From Herbaspirillum robiniae (lineage in GTDB: Bacteria; Pseudomonadota; Gammaproteobacteria; Burkholderiales; Burkholderiaceae_D): DNA of 64,000 nt. The notes under the pieces are model-generated. The model was not told the origin of the DNA and searched no databases. It saw nothing but the letters and a program-made list of their open reading frames with translations. Position 1 is the stretch's first letter; each line of letters opens with the position of its first letter. Shown here one piece after another: positions 43,701 to 52,796 of this stretch. The stretch lies in contig NZ_NJGU01000016.1 in the NCBI RefSeq assembly GCF_002213415.1, positions 32,867-96,866 of the forward strand, written 5' to 3'. The position numbers and the translations under genes were made by a program.

Positions 43701-45848
43701 ATGCCGAACGGCAAATTCCGACGTCAATTTTTCAAACGCGCAGTGCTGGCCGCCACGGTCGGAGGAGCGATTGCCGCGCTGGCCGGCCTGCTCGGATCCA
43801 GCCGCCGTCGGGCGGCTGGGACACAGCCCGACGAACTTCTCTGGCTGGAGGAACAGGAAGGTGCGCGCGCGCTGGACTGGGTGGCGCAGGAAAACGCCCG
43901 CACCCTGGCCGCGTTTGCGCAAGGGCCGGCGTTCGAGCCTCTGCGCGGGAACATCCTGGCGGCGCTGAACCAGGACGGCCGGATCCCCTGGGTAAGCAAC
44001 TATGGCGGCCAGTATTACAATTTCTGGCAGGACCAGGCCCATCCTCTGGGGCTTTGGCGCAGGACCACTCCGGCGCAATACCGCAAGCCCGATCCGCACT
44101 GGGAGACCGTACTGGACCTGGACGAGCTGTCGCGGCAGGAAGGCGTGGAGTTTGCGTTAAGCGGGATCACGCCGCTTGAGCCCGAATACCGGTATTGCCT
44201 GGTCAGCCTGTCGGCGGGCGGCGGCGATGCGGCCGAGGTGAGGGAATTCGACCTGCTGGAAAAACGCTTCGTCCCGGACGGTTTCTCGCTGCCGGCGGCC
44301 AAGAGCCAGGTCTCGTGGATCAGTCGCGACGAGCTCTTCGTGGCCACCGACTTCGGGCCGGATTCATTGACGCGCTCGGGCTACCCGCGCAGCGCCAGGC
44401 GCTGGCGGCGCGGCGAGCCGCTTACCGCCGCGCGTATCGTGTACGAAGGTGCGCAGCAGGAAGATGGCGTGGTCGCCACGCATGACCCGGAACCCGGTTT
44501 CGAGAGGGACTATGTGTTCCGCTTGATCGATTCCCGCCGGGTGCAGACCTTCCTGTTGCAGTCCGATGGCGGGCTGCTGCCGCTGGACGTGCCTCTGGAT
44601 GCCACCGCGACCGGCTATCGCGAGCATTTGCTGGTTACCCTCGCCAGCGACTGGGAGGTCGGCGGGCGGACCTACCCTGCGGGCAGCCTGCTGGTTGCAA
44701 ATCTGGAGGCCTTTCTGGCGGGGGCGCGGGACTTCGACGTGCTGTTCGCGCCGGCCCCGGGCCGCGGCCTGGGCGGTTACGACTGCACCCGGGATCATCT
44801 CATCCTCCGCATCATGGAAGACGTGTCGACCCGGCTGGAAATACTGACACCGGAGCGCGGAGCATGGCGCCGGGCGCCGCTGGGAGATGCCCGGTCGCTG
44901 TCGGCCATCGGGGCCGCTGCCGTCCGCCGCGACAGCAACGAATACTTCCTCAGCGTCGGCGAATTTCTTCGGCCGCCGGCGCTCTATTGCGGCAACCTCG
45001 ACACGGCCGACGCGCCGGAACTGCTGAAGCAGGAGTCCCCGGCTTTCGACGCACAGCGTTATGAGGTCAGCCAGCATTTCGCCGTCTCGCAGGACGGCAC
45101 GCGCGTGCCGTATTTCCAGCTTTCCCGGCGCGGTATTGCAAGAGACGGCAGCCATCCGACGCTGCTCACCGGTTACGGCGGCTTCGAGGAGTCGCTGTTG
45201 CCTGAATATCTTGGCGCGGGCGCCATCGGCTGGCTGGAGCGGGGTGGCGTCCATGTGGTCGCCAACATTCGCGGCGGCGGGGAATACGGGCCGCAATGGC
45301 ATCAGGCCGCGTTAAAGCGGGAGCGCCATCGCGCCTATGAGGACTTCGCTGCCGTGGCGCAGGATCTCGTGGCGCGCGGCATTACCGTACCGGCCAGGCT
45401 CGGCGCGCGCGGCGGCAGCAACGGCGGGCTGCTGGTGGGAAATATGCTGATCCGATATCCCGAGCTGTTCGGCAGCATCGTCTGCGAGGTGCCGCTGCTG
45501 GATATGCAGCGCTACACCAGGCTGGGCGCCGGGGCCTCCTGGATCGCGGAATACGGTGATCCGGAGCTGCCTGAAGAATGGGCGTTCCTGAAGACATATT
45601 CTCCGTTCCACAACCTGCGCCCCGGCATGGCCTGTCCTCCGGTGCTGTTCTGCACGGCCGTCAACGATGACCGCACCCATCCCGCCCATGCGCGCAAGAT
45701 GGCCGCCCGCATGCGGCAGATGGGGCTGGACCAGGCCTATTTCTACGAAAGCGATGCCGGCGGACACGGCGGTTCCATCGACAACGAGCAGGCCGCCTTC
45801 ACCGAAGCGCTGGTGAGCGAGTTCCTGTGGCGCCATCTGGCGGCCTGA
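43701..45848 (+). CDS. Prolyl oligopeptidase family serine peptidase, probably Tat-exported
   Basis: A 715-residue S9A-type peptidase. The N terminus from ATG 43701 reads as a twin-arginine signal ('FRRQFFKR' then a hydrophobic run to ~35). The beta-propeller spans ~70-470, and the C-terminal alpha/beta hydrolase has nucleophile Ser573 in 'GARGGSNGGLLVG', Asp in 'NDDRTHPAHA' and His in 'AGGHGG', plus 'IRGGGEYGPQWHQA'. It would hydrolyse short Pro-containing peptides in the periplasm. An earlier ATG at 43629 would bury the signal. It is closed by the terminator at 45857. Confidence 0.85.
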   Translation: MPNGKFRRQFFKRAVLAATVGGAIAALAGLLGSSRRRAAGTQPDELLWLEEQEGARALDWVAQENARTLAAFAQGPAFEPLRGNILAALNQDGRIPWVSNYGGQYYNFWQDQAHPLGLWRRTTPAQYRKPDPHWETVLDLDELSRQEGVEFALSGITPLEPEYRYCLVSLSAGGGDAAEVREFDLLEKRFVPDGFSLPAAKSQVSWISRDELFVATDFGPDSLTRSGYPRSARRWRRGEPLTAARIVYEGAQQEDGVVATHDPEPGFERDYVFRLIDSRRVQTFLLQSDGGLLPLDVPLDATATGYREHLLVTLASDWEVGGRTYPAGSLLVANLEAFLAGARDFDVLFAPAPGRGLGGYDCTRDHLILRIMEDVSTRLEILTPERGAWRRAPLGDARSLSAIGAAAVRRDSNEYFLSVGEFLRPPALYCGNLDTADAPELLKQESPAFDAQRYEVSQHFAVSQDGTRVPYFQLSRRGIARDGSHPTLLTGYGGFEESLLPEYLGAGAIGWLERGGVHVVANIRGGGEYGPQWHQAALKRERHRAYEDFAAVAQDLVARGITVPARLGARGGSNGGLLVGNMLIRYPELFGSIVCEVPLLDMQRYTRLGAGASWIAEYGDPELPEEWAFLKTYSPFHNLRPGMACPPVLFCTAVNDDRTHPAHARKMAARMRQMGLDQAYFYESDAGGHGGSIDNEQAAFTEALVSEFLWRHLAA

Positions 45849-45856
45849 AAAGACCA

Positions 45857-45891
45857 AACGGCCGCCGCGGTGGATGATCGCGGCGGCCGTT
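45857..45891 (+). terminator. Terminator after the peptidase gene
   Basis: AACGGCCGCCGCG (45857-45869) / CGCGGCGGCCGTT (45879-45891), then TCTTCTCGTTCTT; strong 13-bp stem. Confidence 0.82.
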
Positions 45892-45966
45892 CTTCTCGTT
45901 CTTCCGATTGACGCAGGGCGGTGCTGTCAGTCCGGTCGCCCCGGCCTCATCGCAGCCGCTCGGGAC

Positions 45967-46311
45967 TTACACGCCCCACAGCACGTCGTAGTTGCCTTTC
46001 TTCGCCTCGCGCAGCATGTCCAGCAGCGGATAGGCGCGCGCCGAGAAGCTGACCGGTTCGATCTTTTCGTGGTTGTGGTCGTCGGTATTGGCGTTGTGGT
46101 GGGCGTTGACGTCGCGCTCGAGCGCGTCGGCCGCCTCATGCGCCTTGCTGGCGGTGATGTGCTTTTCCAGCAGGGCGATGGCGTCGCCCGCTTCAGCGGA
46201 GGTGATCACGCCGCGGCCGGCGTCCTTGTGCAGCAGGTCCAGGATGGGTTTGGCGTGCGACTCGTACATCACCACATCGGCAGCCGCTTTTGATTTGAAG
46301 GTGATCAGCAT
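45967..46311 (-). CDS. DUF1840 domain protein
   Basis: A 114-residue soluble protein with the family pattern 'MLITFKSKAAADVVMYESHAKPILDLLHKD' and closing 'PLLDMLREAKKGNYDVLWGV'. The central part is His/Asp-rich ('HHNANTDDHNH'), which could bind metal. Function unknown. AGGAAAT precedes the start on the minus strand. It stands alone. Confidence 0.85.
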   Translation of the reverse strand: MLITFKSKAAADVVMYESHAKPILDLLHKDAGRGVITSAEAGDAIALLEKHITASKAHEAADALERDVNAHHNANTDDHNHEKIEPVSFSARAYPLLDMLREAKKGNYDVLWGV

Positions 46312-46487
46312 ATTTCCTCAGGGTCTTTGATTGATAACGATTTTTGTCGGCGGGCCGTATCGGGCCGCCGGGAAATGCGCTGCAGACTGCATCCGCACTT
46401 CTGCGGGGCTGTCCGCCGCCGGGGCGGGCAATCCGGTCTCTAGAATACTCCCCGGCTCAGGCCTTTGTCATCCGCCCGCCGTCCTGC

Positions 46488-47009
46488 CTACGTTGGTTTG
46501 AAAGAGCCGAAAAAGGTTTCAATATTCTCATCCGTGAGGGCTTTTTCATCGCCCAGTATCAGCACCTGGTAGATGCGCCGGTCGCGCGCGGCCAGCCGGG
46601 CCACCAGGCGCAGCGGCCGGCCGCCGGCTGCGCCATGGGCATCGAGGTCGATGCTGCGGGAGAAACCGTCGGTCTTGCCCGGCAGTAGCGCTGCGCCCTG
46701 CGGCCGGCCGCCGATGTTGTTGAGCAGGGCGGTGGACATGGCGTCCAGCGCCTTGACGGCGGCGGCGGCATCGGCCAGCTCGGCCGTGCCCACCGCGAAG
46801 GTGGCGCCCCCGGCCTCGGCGGCGGTCATGGTCATGTCCACCTTCGGGCCGTCGAGGTCGACCGGGCGCGTGACGGTGGCCGGCTTGCCCGGCAGCAGCA
46901 CGACGAAATGCGCGCCGTTGTCGCTGGCTTCGCGCCAGTTGTAGCGGGGCGAACAGGCGGCGAGGGCGAGCAGCGCGGCCAGGGCGGCGGCGGAAATAAG
47001 GTTGCGCAT
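46488..47009 (-). CDS. Putative lipoprotein, 173 residues
   Basis: The N terminus carries a type II signal with lipobox 'LALAAC' (Cys ~19), so the mature protein should be membrane-anchored in the periplasm. The body is predicted beta-rich ('FVVLLPGKPATVTRPVDLDG'), with 'GFSRSIDLD' near residue 120. I do not recognise a named family. It is divergent from the OPT transporter gene. Confidence 0.7.
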   Translation of the reverse strand: MRNLISAAALAALLALAACSPRYNWREASDNGAHFVVLLPGKPATVTRPVDLDGPKVDMTMTAAEAGGATFAVGTAELADAAAAVKALDAMSTALLNNIGGRPQGAALLPGKTDGFSRSIDLDAHGAAGGRPLRLVARLAARDRRIYQVLILGDEKALTDENIETFFGSFKPT

Positions 47010-47183
47010 CGTTTGGGCAGGCGTGAACAGGCAGATGGCCGCGGCGCGGCCGGGCGCAAATCATAGCAAATGCGGCGGGCGAGCCGGGCCGGCAGTGCTT
47101 GGCGGAAAAATCGGATTTTGTCTGACAGTGGCGAGCCGATTCTTGCGGTATAAGAACGCATTCCAATAAACAAAGGACCGCAC

Positions 47184-49190
47184 ATGCATAACGACAACCA
47201 GGCCGGCCTGCCTGAATTGACCCTGCGGGGCATCGTGCTGGGGGCGCTGATCACGGTGGTCTTCACGGCATCGAACGTCTATCTCGGGCTGAAGGTGGGG
47301 CTGACGTTTTCCTCGGCGATTCCGGCGGCGGTGATCTCGATGGCGGTGCTGCGCCTGTTCTCCGGCGCCAACATCCTCGAAAACAACATGGTGCAGACCC
47401 AGGCCTCGGCGGCCGGCACGCTGTCGTCGATCATCTTCATCCTGCCCGGGCTGGTGATGATGGGGCACTGGCATGGCTTTCCGTTCTGGCAGACGGTGGG
47501 CATCTGCGCCGCCGGCGGCATGCTGGGCGTGATGTTCTCGATTCCGTTGCGGCGCGTGATGGTGGTGCAGGGCGAGCTTCCCTATCCCGAGGGCGTGGCC
47601 GCCGCCGAGATTCTGCGCGTGGGCAGCGCCGACGCCGACGGCGGTGAGGAAACCCGGCGCGGCTTGCGCGACATCCTGTTCGGCGGCGCGCTGTCGGCCG
47701 GTTTCAGCCTGGTGGCCGGCGGCTTCAAGATCTTCGCCGAGAACATGAGCCTGTGGTTCTCCGCCGGCGCCTCGGTGCTGCGCCTGACGGTGGGCTTTTC
47801 GCTGGCGCTGGTGGGGGCCGGCTACATGATCGGCATCGTCTCCGGCATTGCGATCCTGATCGGTTTCGTGATCGCCTGGGGCATCGCGGTGCCCTATCTC
47901 ACGGCCGTCACGCCGCATGAGGCCGGCGTCGCCATTTCCGCCTTCGCCAACGGCATCTGGAGCAAGCAGGTCCGCTTCATCGGCGCCGGCATGATCGGCG
48001 TGGCGGCGGTCTGGACGCTGGCCACGCTGTTTGTGCCGATGATGGATGGCGTCAAGGCGTCGCTGTCGACCTTCTCGCGCCGCCAGCAGGGCAGCGGCGA
48101 ACGCACCGACCGCGACATGCCGCCGGCCTGGATCATCGCTATCAGCCTGGCCATGATCGCGCTGCTGGCCGTGGTGTTCGCGTCCTTCCTGGCCGATGCG
48201 CCGGTGTCGCCGGCCTTGTTTGCCGGGCTGATCGTCTACGCGGTGACGTTCGCCTTCATCTTCGGGTTCCTGGTGGCGGCCGCCTGCGGTTACATGGCGG
48301 GGTTGATCGGCTCCTCTTCCAGCCCGATCTCGGGCATCGGCATCGTCGCGGTGATCCTGGTGTCGCTGCTGCTGCTGGCCTCCGGCGCGGTCGATCCGCT
48401 GCTGGCGACGCCCCAGGGCGGCAAGCTGGCCATCGCCATCGCGCTGTTCGTCACGGCCGCCATCATCGCGGTCGCGGCCATCGCCAACGACAACCTGCAG
48501 GATCTCAAGACCGGCCAGCTGGTCGGCGCCACGCCCTGGCGCCAGCAGGTGGCGCTGCTGGTGGGCTGCGCGGTGGGCGCGGCCATCATCCCGCCGGTGC
48601 TGAACCTGCTCTACAACGCCTACGGCTTCACCGGCGCGCTGCCGCGCGAAGGCATGGACGCCGCCCAGGCGCTGGCCGCGCCGCAGGCCACGCTGATGAC
48701 GGCGATCGCCACCGGCATCTTCACCCGCGAGCTGAACTGGACCATGCTGGTCATCGGCGTGGGCCTGGGGATCGTGCTGATCATCATCGACTGGCTGCTG
48801 GAGAAGCGCGGCGGCAAGGCGCGCCTGCCGGTGCTGGCCGTGGGTATCGGCATCTATCTGCCGCCGGTGGTGAGCATGGCGCTGTTCTTCGGCGCCGCGC
48901 TGGGCTGGCTGATCGACCGCGCCCTGGCCAGGCGCGCCCGCGCGGCCGGGAAGGATGTCGATGCCTATGCCGAAAAACCGCGCCAGCGCGGCATCCTGAT
49001 CGCGTCGGGGCTGATCGTCGGCGAGAGCCTGGTGGGCGTGCTGCTGGCGGCGGTGATCGGATTCACCGGCAAGGACGCGCCGCTGGCGCTGGCGTCGGCC
49101 GGTTTCGAAGGCATCGGCCAGTGGCTCGGCCTGCTGGCCTTCCTGCTGATCCTGTGGTCGGTGGCAAGGCGGGTGCTGCCTACGCGTTGA
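47184..49190 (+). CDS. OPT-family oligopeptide transporter
   Basis: A 668-residue inner-membrane protein with ~16 hydrophobic segments: 'ELTLRGIVLGALITVVFTASNVYLGLKVGLTFSSAIPAAVIS' at the N terminus, 'LPYPEGVAAAEIL' and 'AIANDNLQDLKTGQLVGATPWRQQ'. The prokaryotic OPT (YP0654-like) group imports oligopeptides or metal-chelates. AAAGGA precedes the start. Together with the nearby prolyl oligopeptidase it might serve peptide use, but they are separate units. Confidence 0.9.
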   Translation: MHNDNQAGLPELTLRGIVLGALITVVFTASNVYLGLKVGLTFSSAIPAAVISMAVLRLFSGANILENNMVQTQASAAGTLSSIIFILPGLVMMGHWHGFPFWQTVGICAAGGMLGVMFSIPLRRVMVVQGELPYPEGVAAAEILRVGSADADGGEETRRGLRDILFGGALSAGFSLVAGGFKIFAENMSLWFSAGASVLRLTVGFSLALVGAGYMIGIVSGIAILIGFVIAWGIAVPYLTAVTPHEAGVAISAFANGIWSKQVRFIGAGMIGVAAVWTLATLFVPMMDGVKASLSTFSRRQQGSGERTDRDMPPAWIIAISLAMIALLAVVFASFLADAPVSPALFAGLIVYAVTFAFIFGFLVAAACGYMAGLIGSSSSPISGIGIVAVILVSLLLLASGAVDPLLATPQGGKLAIAIALFVTAAIIAVAAIANDNLQDLKTGQLVGATPWRQQVALLVGCAVGAAIIPPVLNLLYNAYGFTGALPREGMDAAQALAAPQATLMTAIATGIFTRELNWTMLVIGVGLGIVLIIIDWLLEKRGGKARLPVLAVGIGIYLPPVVSMALFFGAALGWLIDRALARRARAAGKDVDAYAEKPRQRGILIASGLIVGESLVGVLLAAVIGFTGKDAPLALASAGFEGIGQWLGLLAFLLILWSVARRVLPTR

Positions 49191-49226
49191 GGCGGTGTCG
49201 CCGGCTCAGCCGTCGAACGATGAAGA

Positions 49227-49266
49227 AGGGCGGGCTGCCGTTGCCGGTAGTCCGCCCTGATTTTTT
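49227..49266 (+). terminator. Terminator after the OPT gene
   Basis: AGGGCGG (49227-49233) / CCGCCCT (49252-49258) stem with an 18-nt loop, followed by GATTTTTTAA. Confidence 0.78.
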
Positions 49267-49350
49267 AAGGCCGCATCCGGCGCATGGCAAATCGACCGGG
49301 GATCCGCCCTTTCAATATGACCGCTTTGGAGATCGCCGCGCGGTGCGCGC

Positions 49351-50874
49351 TCAGGGCTGCCGCAACGCGCGCCGGTACTGGATCGCCTCCGCGATATGCG
49401 CCTGCTGCACGGACGCTGAACCGCCGAGGTCGGCGATGGTGCGCGCCACCTTCAATACCCGGTGATAGGCGCGCGCCGACCAGTTGAGCCTGGCCATGGC
49501 TGCACGCAGCAGGTCCTCCCCGGCTTTTTCCGGGCGGCAGTGGAGGTCGATCTCCTGCGGCCCCAGCCGGCTGTTGCATTTGCCCTGGCGCTGCAGCTGG
49601 CGCTCATGGGCTTGGGCGGCGCGCAGCGCCACTGCGGCCGACGCTTCTCCCGGCGCGGCATCGGCCAGTTCGGACGCCGGCAGCGCGCCCACCATGACCT
49701 GCAGGTCGATGCGGTCGAGAAGCGGGCCGGAGATGCGTCCCTGGTAGCGCGCGATGATATCGGGCGAGCAGCGGCAGCGTCCGCTGTCATCGCCGTAGTA
49801 GCCGCAGGGGCAAGGATTCATCGCGGCGATCAGCTGGAAGCGCGCGGGAAACTCCGCCTGCCGCGCCGCCCGCGAGATGGTGATGCAGCCGGACTCCAGC
49901 GGCTCGCGCAGTACTTCGAGCACGTGCCGGCTGTACTCCGGCAATTCGTCCAGGAACAGGATGCCATGGTGCGCCAGGGAGACCTCGCCCGGGCGCGGCG
50001 TGCTGCCGCCGCCGACCAGCGCTACCGCGGACGCCGTGTGGTGCGGGGCGCGATACGGGCGCTGCTTCCAGCGGGCGGCGTCGAAGCCGGCGCCCAGCGA
50101 TTGCACCGCGGCCGCTTCCAGCGCCTGCTCGTCGCTCATCGGCGGCAGGATGCCCGGCAGGCGCGAGGCCAGCATCGATTTGCCGGTGCCGGGCGGCCCC
50201 ATCAGCAAGGCGCTGTGGCCGCCGGCGGCGGCGATTTCCAGTGCCCGTTTGGCCTGCAGCTGCCCCTTGACGTCACTGAAGTCGGGCCACGCGAGCGGCG
50301 AGTCGCCGCGTTTGGCGCAGTGGCGGGCGAGTTTGCCCTGGGGATCGCGCGTGGCGAAGTGGGTGCATACATCCAGCAGCGAGCGCGCCGGCAGCACGCT
50401 GGCGTTGGTCACCAGCGCGGCTTCGTCGGCGTTGGCCGCGGGCAGGATGAAGCCGCGCCGGGTTTGCGCATCGTCCCCGCTGCGGTACATGGCATAAGTC
50501 ATCGCCAGCGCGCCGCGGATCGGGCGCAGCTCGCCGGAGAGCGAGAGCTCCCCGGCGAATTCATATTGGTCGAAGCTGTCGCCCGGGATCTGGTCCGACG
50601 CGGCCAGGATGCCCAGCGCGATGGGCAGGTCGAAGCGCCCGGACTCCTTGGGCAGGTCGGCCGGGGCCAGGTTGACGGTAATGCGGCGGGAGGGGAATTC
50701 GAAGCGGGCGTTTTGCAGTGCGGCGCGCACCCGGTCCTTGGCTTCCTTCACCTCGGCTTCGGGCAGGCCGACGATGGTGAAGGAAGGCAGGCCGTTGGCC
50801 AGGTGGACTTCCACCGTGACCGGCGGGGCGCGCATGCCGGCCAGCGCGCGGCTGCGCAGGACGGCCAGGCTCAT
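49351..50874 (-). CDS. comM: YifB/ComM family Mg-chelatase-like AAA ATPase
   Basis: A 507-residue protein. The N-terminal Lon-substrate-like domain has 'VEVHLANGLPSFTIVGLPEAEVKEAKDRVRAAL'; the AAA+ core has Walker A 'LLMGPPGTGKSMLASRLPG', Walker B 'ILFLDELPEY' and sensor 'LIAAMNPCPCGY'; a Cys cluster ('CPCGYYGDDSGRCRC') follows. ComM promotes branch migration during natural transformation. The start at 50874 matches the family N terminus 'MSLAVLRSRALAGM'; the open frame runs further upstream without a ribosome site. Confidence 0.92.
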   Translation of the reverse strand: MSLAVLRSRALAGMRAPPVTVEVHLANGLPSFTIVGLPEAEVKEAKDRVRAALQNARFEFPSRRITVNLAPADLPKESGRFDLPIALGILAASDQIPGDSFDQYEFAGELSLSGELRPIRGALAMTYAMYRSGDDAQTRRGFILPAANADEAALVTNASVLPARSLLDVCTHFATRDPQGKLARHCAKRGDSPLAWPDFSDVKGQLQAKRALEIAAAGGHSALLMGPPGTGKSMLASRLPGILPPMSDEQALEAAAVQSLGAGFDAARWKQRPYRAPHHTASAVALVGGGSTPRPGEVSLAHHGILFLDELPEYSRHVLEVLREPLESGCITISRAARQAEFPARFQLIAAMNPCPCGYYGDDSGRCRCSPDIIARYQGRISGPLLDRIDLQVMVGALPASELADAAPGEASAAVALRAAQAHERQLQRQGKCNSRLGPQEIDLHCRPEKAGEDLLRAAMARLNWSARAYHRVLKVARTIADLGGSASVQQAHIAEAIQYRRALRQP

Positions 50875-50944
50875 GTCGGCGAGCCCGGCTGTCGGTCGGC
50901 GTGTTCGGGAGGGGAAAAGTAGAGGGCGTGTTTGGGCGTCGGGA

Positions 50945-51190
50945 TCATTGCGTCTGTTTTTGCAGAGCTTCCAGCTCGGCAACACGCGCTTCCAGCGCTT
51001 CCAGGCGGGCGCGGGTCTTGGCCAGTACCTGGGCCTGGACGTCGAATTCCTCGCGCGTGACCAGGTCGAGCTTGGCGAAACCCTGGCTCAGCATGGCCTT
51101 GACGTTCTTTTCGATGTCCTTGGCCGGTGAGTTTTCGATTGCCTTGTTGAGTTTGGATTGCAGGTCTTCAAAGAATTGGGGCTTGTCCAT
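50945..51190 (-). CDS. ubiK: Ubiquinone biosynthesis accessory factor UbiK (BMFP/YqiC family)
   Basis: An 81-residue helical protein: 'PQFFEDLQSKLNKAIENSPAKDIEKNVKAMLSQGFAKLDLVTREEFDVQAQVLAKTRARLEALEARVAELE', with the second half a coiled coil, as in BMFP family members that trimerise and bind lipid/UbiJ. It is the first gene before comM (70 bp) and divergent from the glnK-amtB operon. GGAGATC precedes the start. Confidence 0.88.
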   Translation of the reverse strand: MDKPQFFEDLQSKLNKAIENSPAKDIEKNVKAMLSQGFAKLDLVTREEFDVQAQVLAKTRARLEALEARVAELEALQKQTQ

Positions 51191-51433
51191 GGCGGATCTC
51201 CTGGCGGGTTGCTGTGGCGTCAAGTTTAGCCGTTTCACGGTAATACATAAACTCCGCATCACACCGGCTTCCGACGATTGAGACCGCATCCCGGCGGGAA
51301 TGTGCCCCTTCGGACGATGAAGGCTGTTGGAAGGGAAATGGGCCGACTTGGTGAATCGACCGGCCGCAGCACCCTTGCGCACCAAAATGTGTTTGCCGTT
51401 GGGGAAGAAAGATTGTTGTTAAACAATAAATTT

Positions 51434-51450
51434 CGCACCAATTTCGTGCC
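51434..51450 (+). promoter_or_regulatory. NtrC-like enhancer site 1
   Basis: CGCACCAATTTCGTGCC fits the NtrC dyad TGCACC-N5-GGTGCA, with GCACC and GTGC conserved. Its centre is ~135 bp upstream of the predicted sigma-54 start point. Confidence 0.6.
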
Positions 51451-51463
51451 ATTGCGGTCGTTG

Positions 51464-51480
51464 TGCACTATTTTGGTCTA
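51464..51480 (+). promoter_or_regulatory. NtrC-like enhancer site 2
   Basis: TGCACTATTTTGGTCTA fits the NtrC dyad in its left half (TGCAC) and in GGT of the right half. Its centre is 30 bp, about three helical turns, from site 1. Confidence 0.5.
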
Positions 51481-51550
51481 TATCCCGAAAAAAATCGGTT
51501 GAGAAGTCTTGTTTCTCTGGAAAAGTCCCGTTTGTCATGCCGGAAGGACA

Positions 51551-51566
51551 TGGCACGGCTCCTGCT
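51551..51566 (+). promoter_or_regulatory. Sigma-54 promoter of torF-glnK-amtB
   Basis: TGGCACGGCTCCTGCT matches TGGCAC-N5-TTGC with GG and GC at exact -24/-12 spacing; the single departure is C for T in the -12 element. It lies 66 bp before the first ATG. Confidence 0.82.
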
Positions 51567-51631
51567 ACATGGTTTGAGCAAAACACAAAAAACGACTTTT
51601 ATTGTTCAACAAACAAACCAGAGGGAAAGTC

Positions 51632-52429
51632 ATGAAGAAACTGATTCTTGCAACAGCCATCGCAGCATCGTTCGTTTCGACCGTCGCACGCGCCGAAGAC
51701 GCCAAGCCGGACAACGAATTCAGCTTCAACGCCGCAGTCGTGAACGACTACCGTTACCGCGGCCTGACCCAGACCCGCTTCGATCCGGCATTGCAAGTTG
51801 GCGCAGACTATACGCACAACCCGACCGGCCTGTACGCAGGCACCTGGCTGACCAACATCAAGTGGATCAAGGATGCCGGCACCAACACCGGCACCAGCAC
51901 CAAGGGTGATATCGAGTGGGATATCTACGGCGGCAAGCGCGGCGACATCGGCGGCGGCTTCACCTATGACGTCGGCGGCCTGTACTACTACTACCCGGGC
52001 AACACGCTGGCCAACAGCGGCGCCAAGAACGCCAACACCTTCGAACTGTACGGCCAGATCGGCTACGGCCCGGCCTACTTCAAGTACTCGCACGCGCTGA
52101 CCAACCTGTTTGGCACCGTCGACAGCAAGAACAGCCAGTACTTCGACCTGGGCGCCAACATCGAGACCTTCTACGGCGTGATGCTGGGCCTGCACCTGGG
52201 CCACCAGACCGTCAAGGGCAGCACCAACGGCGTGTCCAACAGCCAGTACAGCTACACCGACTGGAAGATCGGCCTGTCGAAGACCTTTGAAGAAGCCGCC
52301 GGCATCACCCTGGGCGTGGCATACGTCGGCACCGACCTGAAAGACGGTGTGAACGTGACCCCGACGTCCGACGGCGCCAAGAACGTCGGCAAGGGCGGCG
52401 TTGTCGTCTCCATCAGCAAAACTTTCTAA
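51632..52429 (+). CDS. TorF-family putative porin (orf1 of the glnK-amtB operon)
   Basis: A 265-residue protein with a 21-residue signal peptide (MKKLILATAIAASFVSTVARA). The mature part is beta-rich with 'FNAAVVNDYRYRGLTQTRFDPALQVGADYTHNPTGLYAGTW', the TorF/CHP02001 family pattern, and ends '..VVVSISKTF' with a terminal Phe as in outer-membrane proteins. It is cotranscribed with glnK (12 bp gap). The partnership with ammonium transport suggests outer-membrane passage of a nitrogen source; this is inference. Confidence 0.88.
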   Translation: MKKLILATAIAASFVSTVARAEDAKPDNEFSFNAAVVNDYRYRGLTQTRFDPALQVGADYTHNPTGLYAGTWLTNIKWIKDAGTNTGTSTKGDIEWDIYGGKRGDIGGGFTYDVGGLYYYYPGNTLANSGAKNANTFELYGQIGYGPAYFKYSHALTNLFGTVDSKNSQYFDLGANIETFYGVMLGLHLGHQTVKGSTNGVSNSQYSYTDWKIGLSKTFEEAAGITLGVAYVGTDLKDGVNVTPTSDGAKNVGKGGVVVSISKTF

Positions 52430-52780
<351 letters not shown>

Positions 52781-52796
52781 AAAAAGGGGAATTCTA

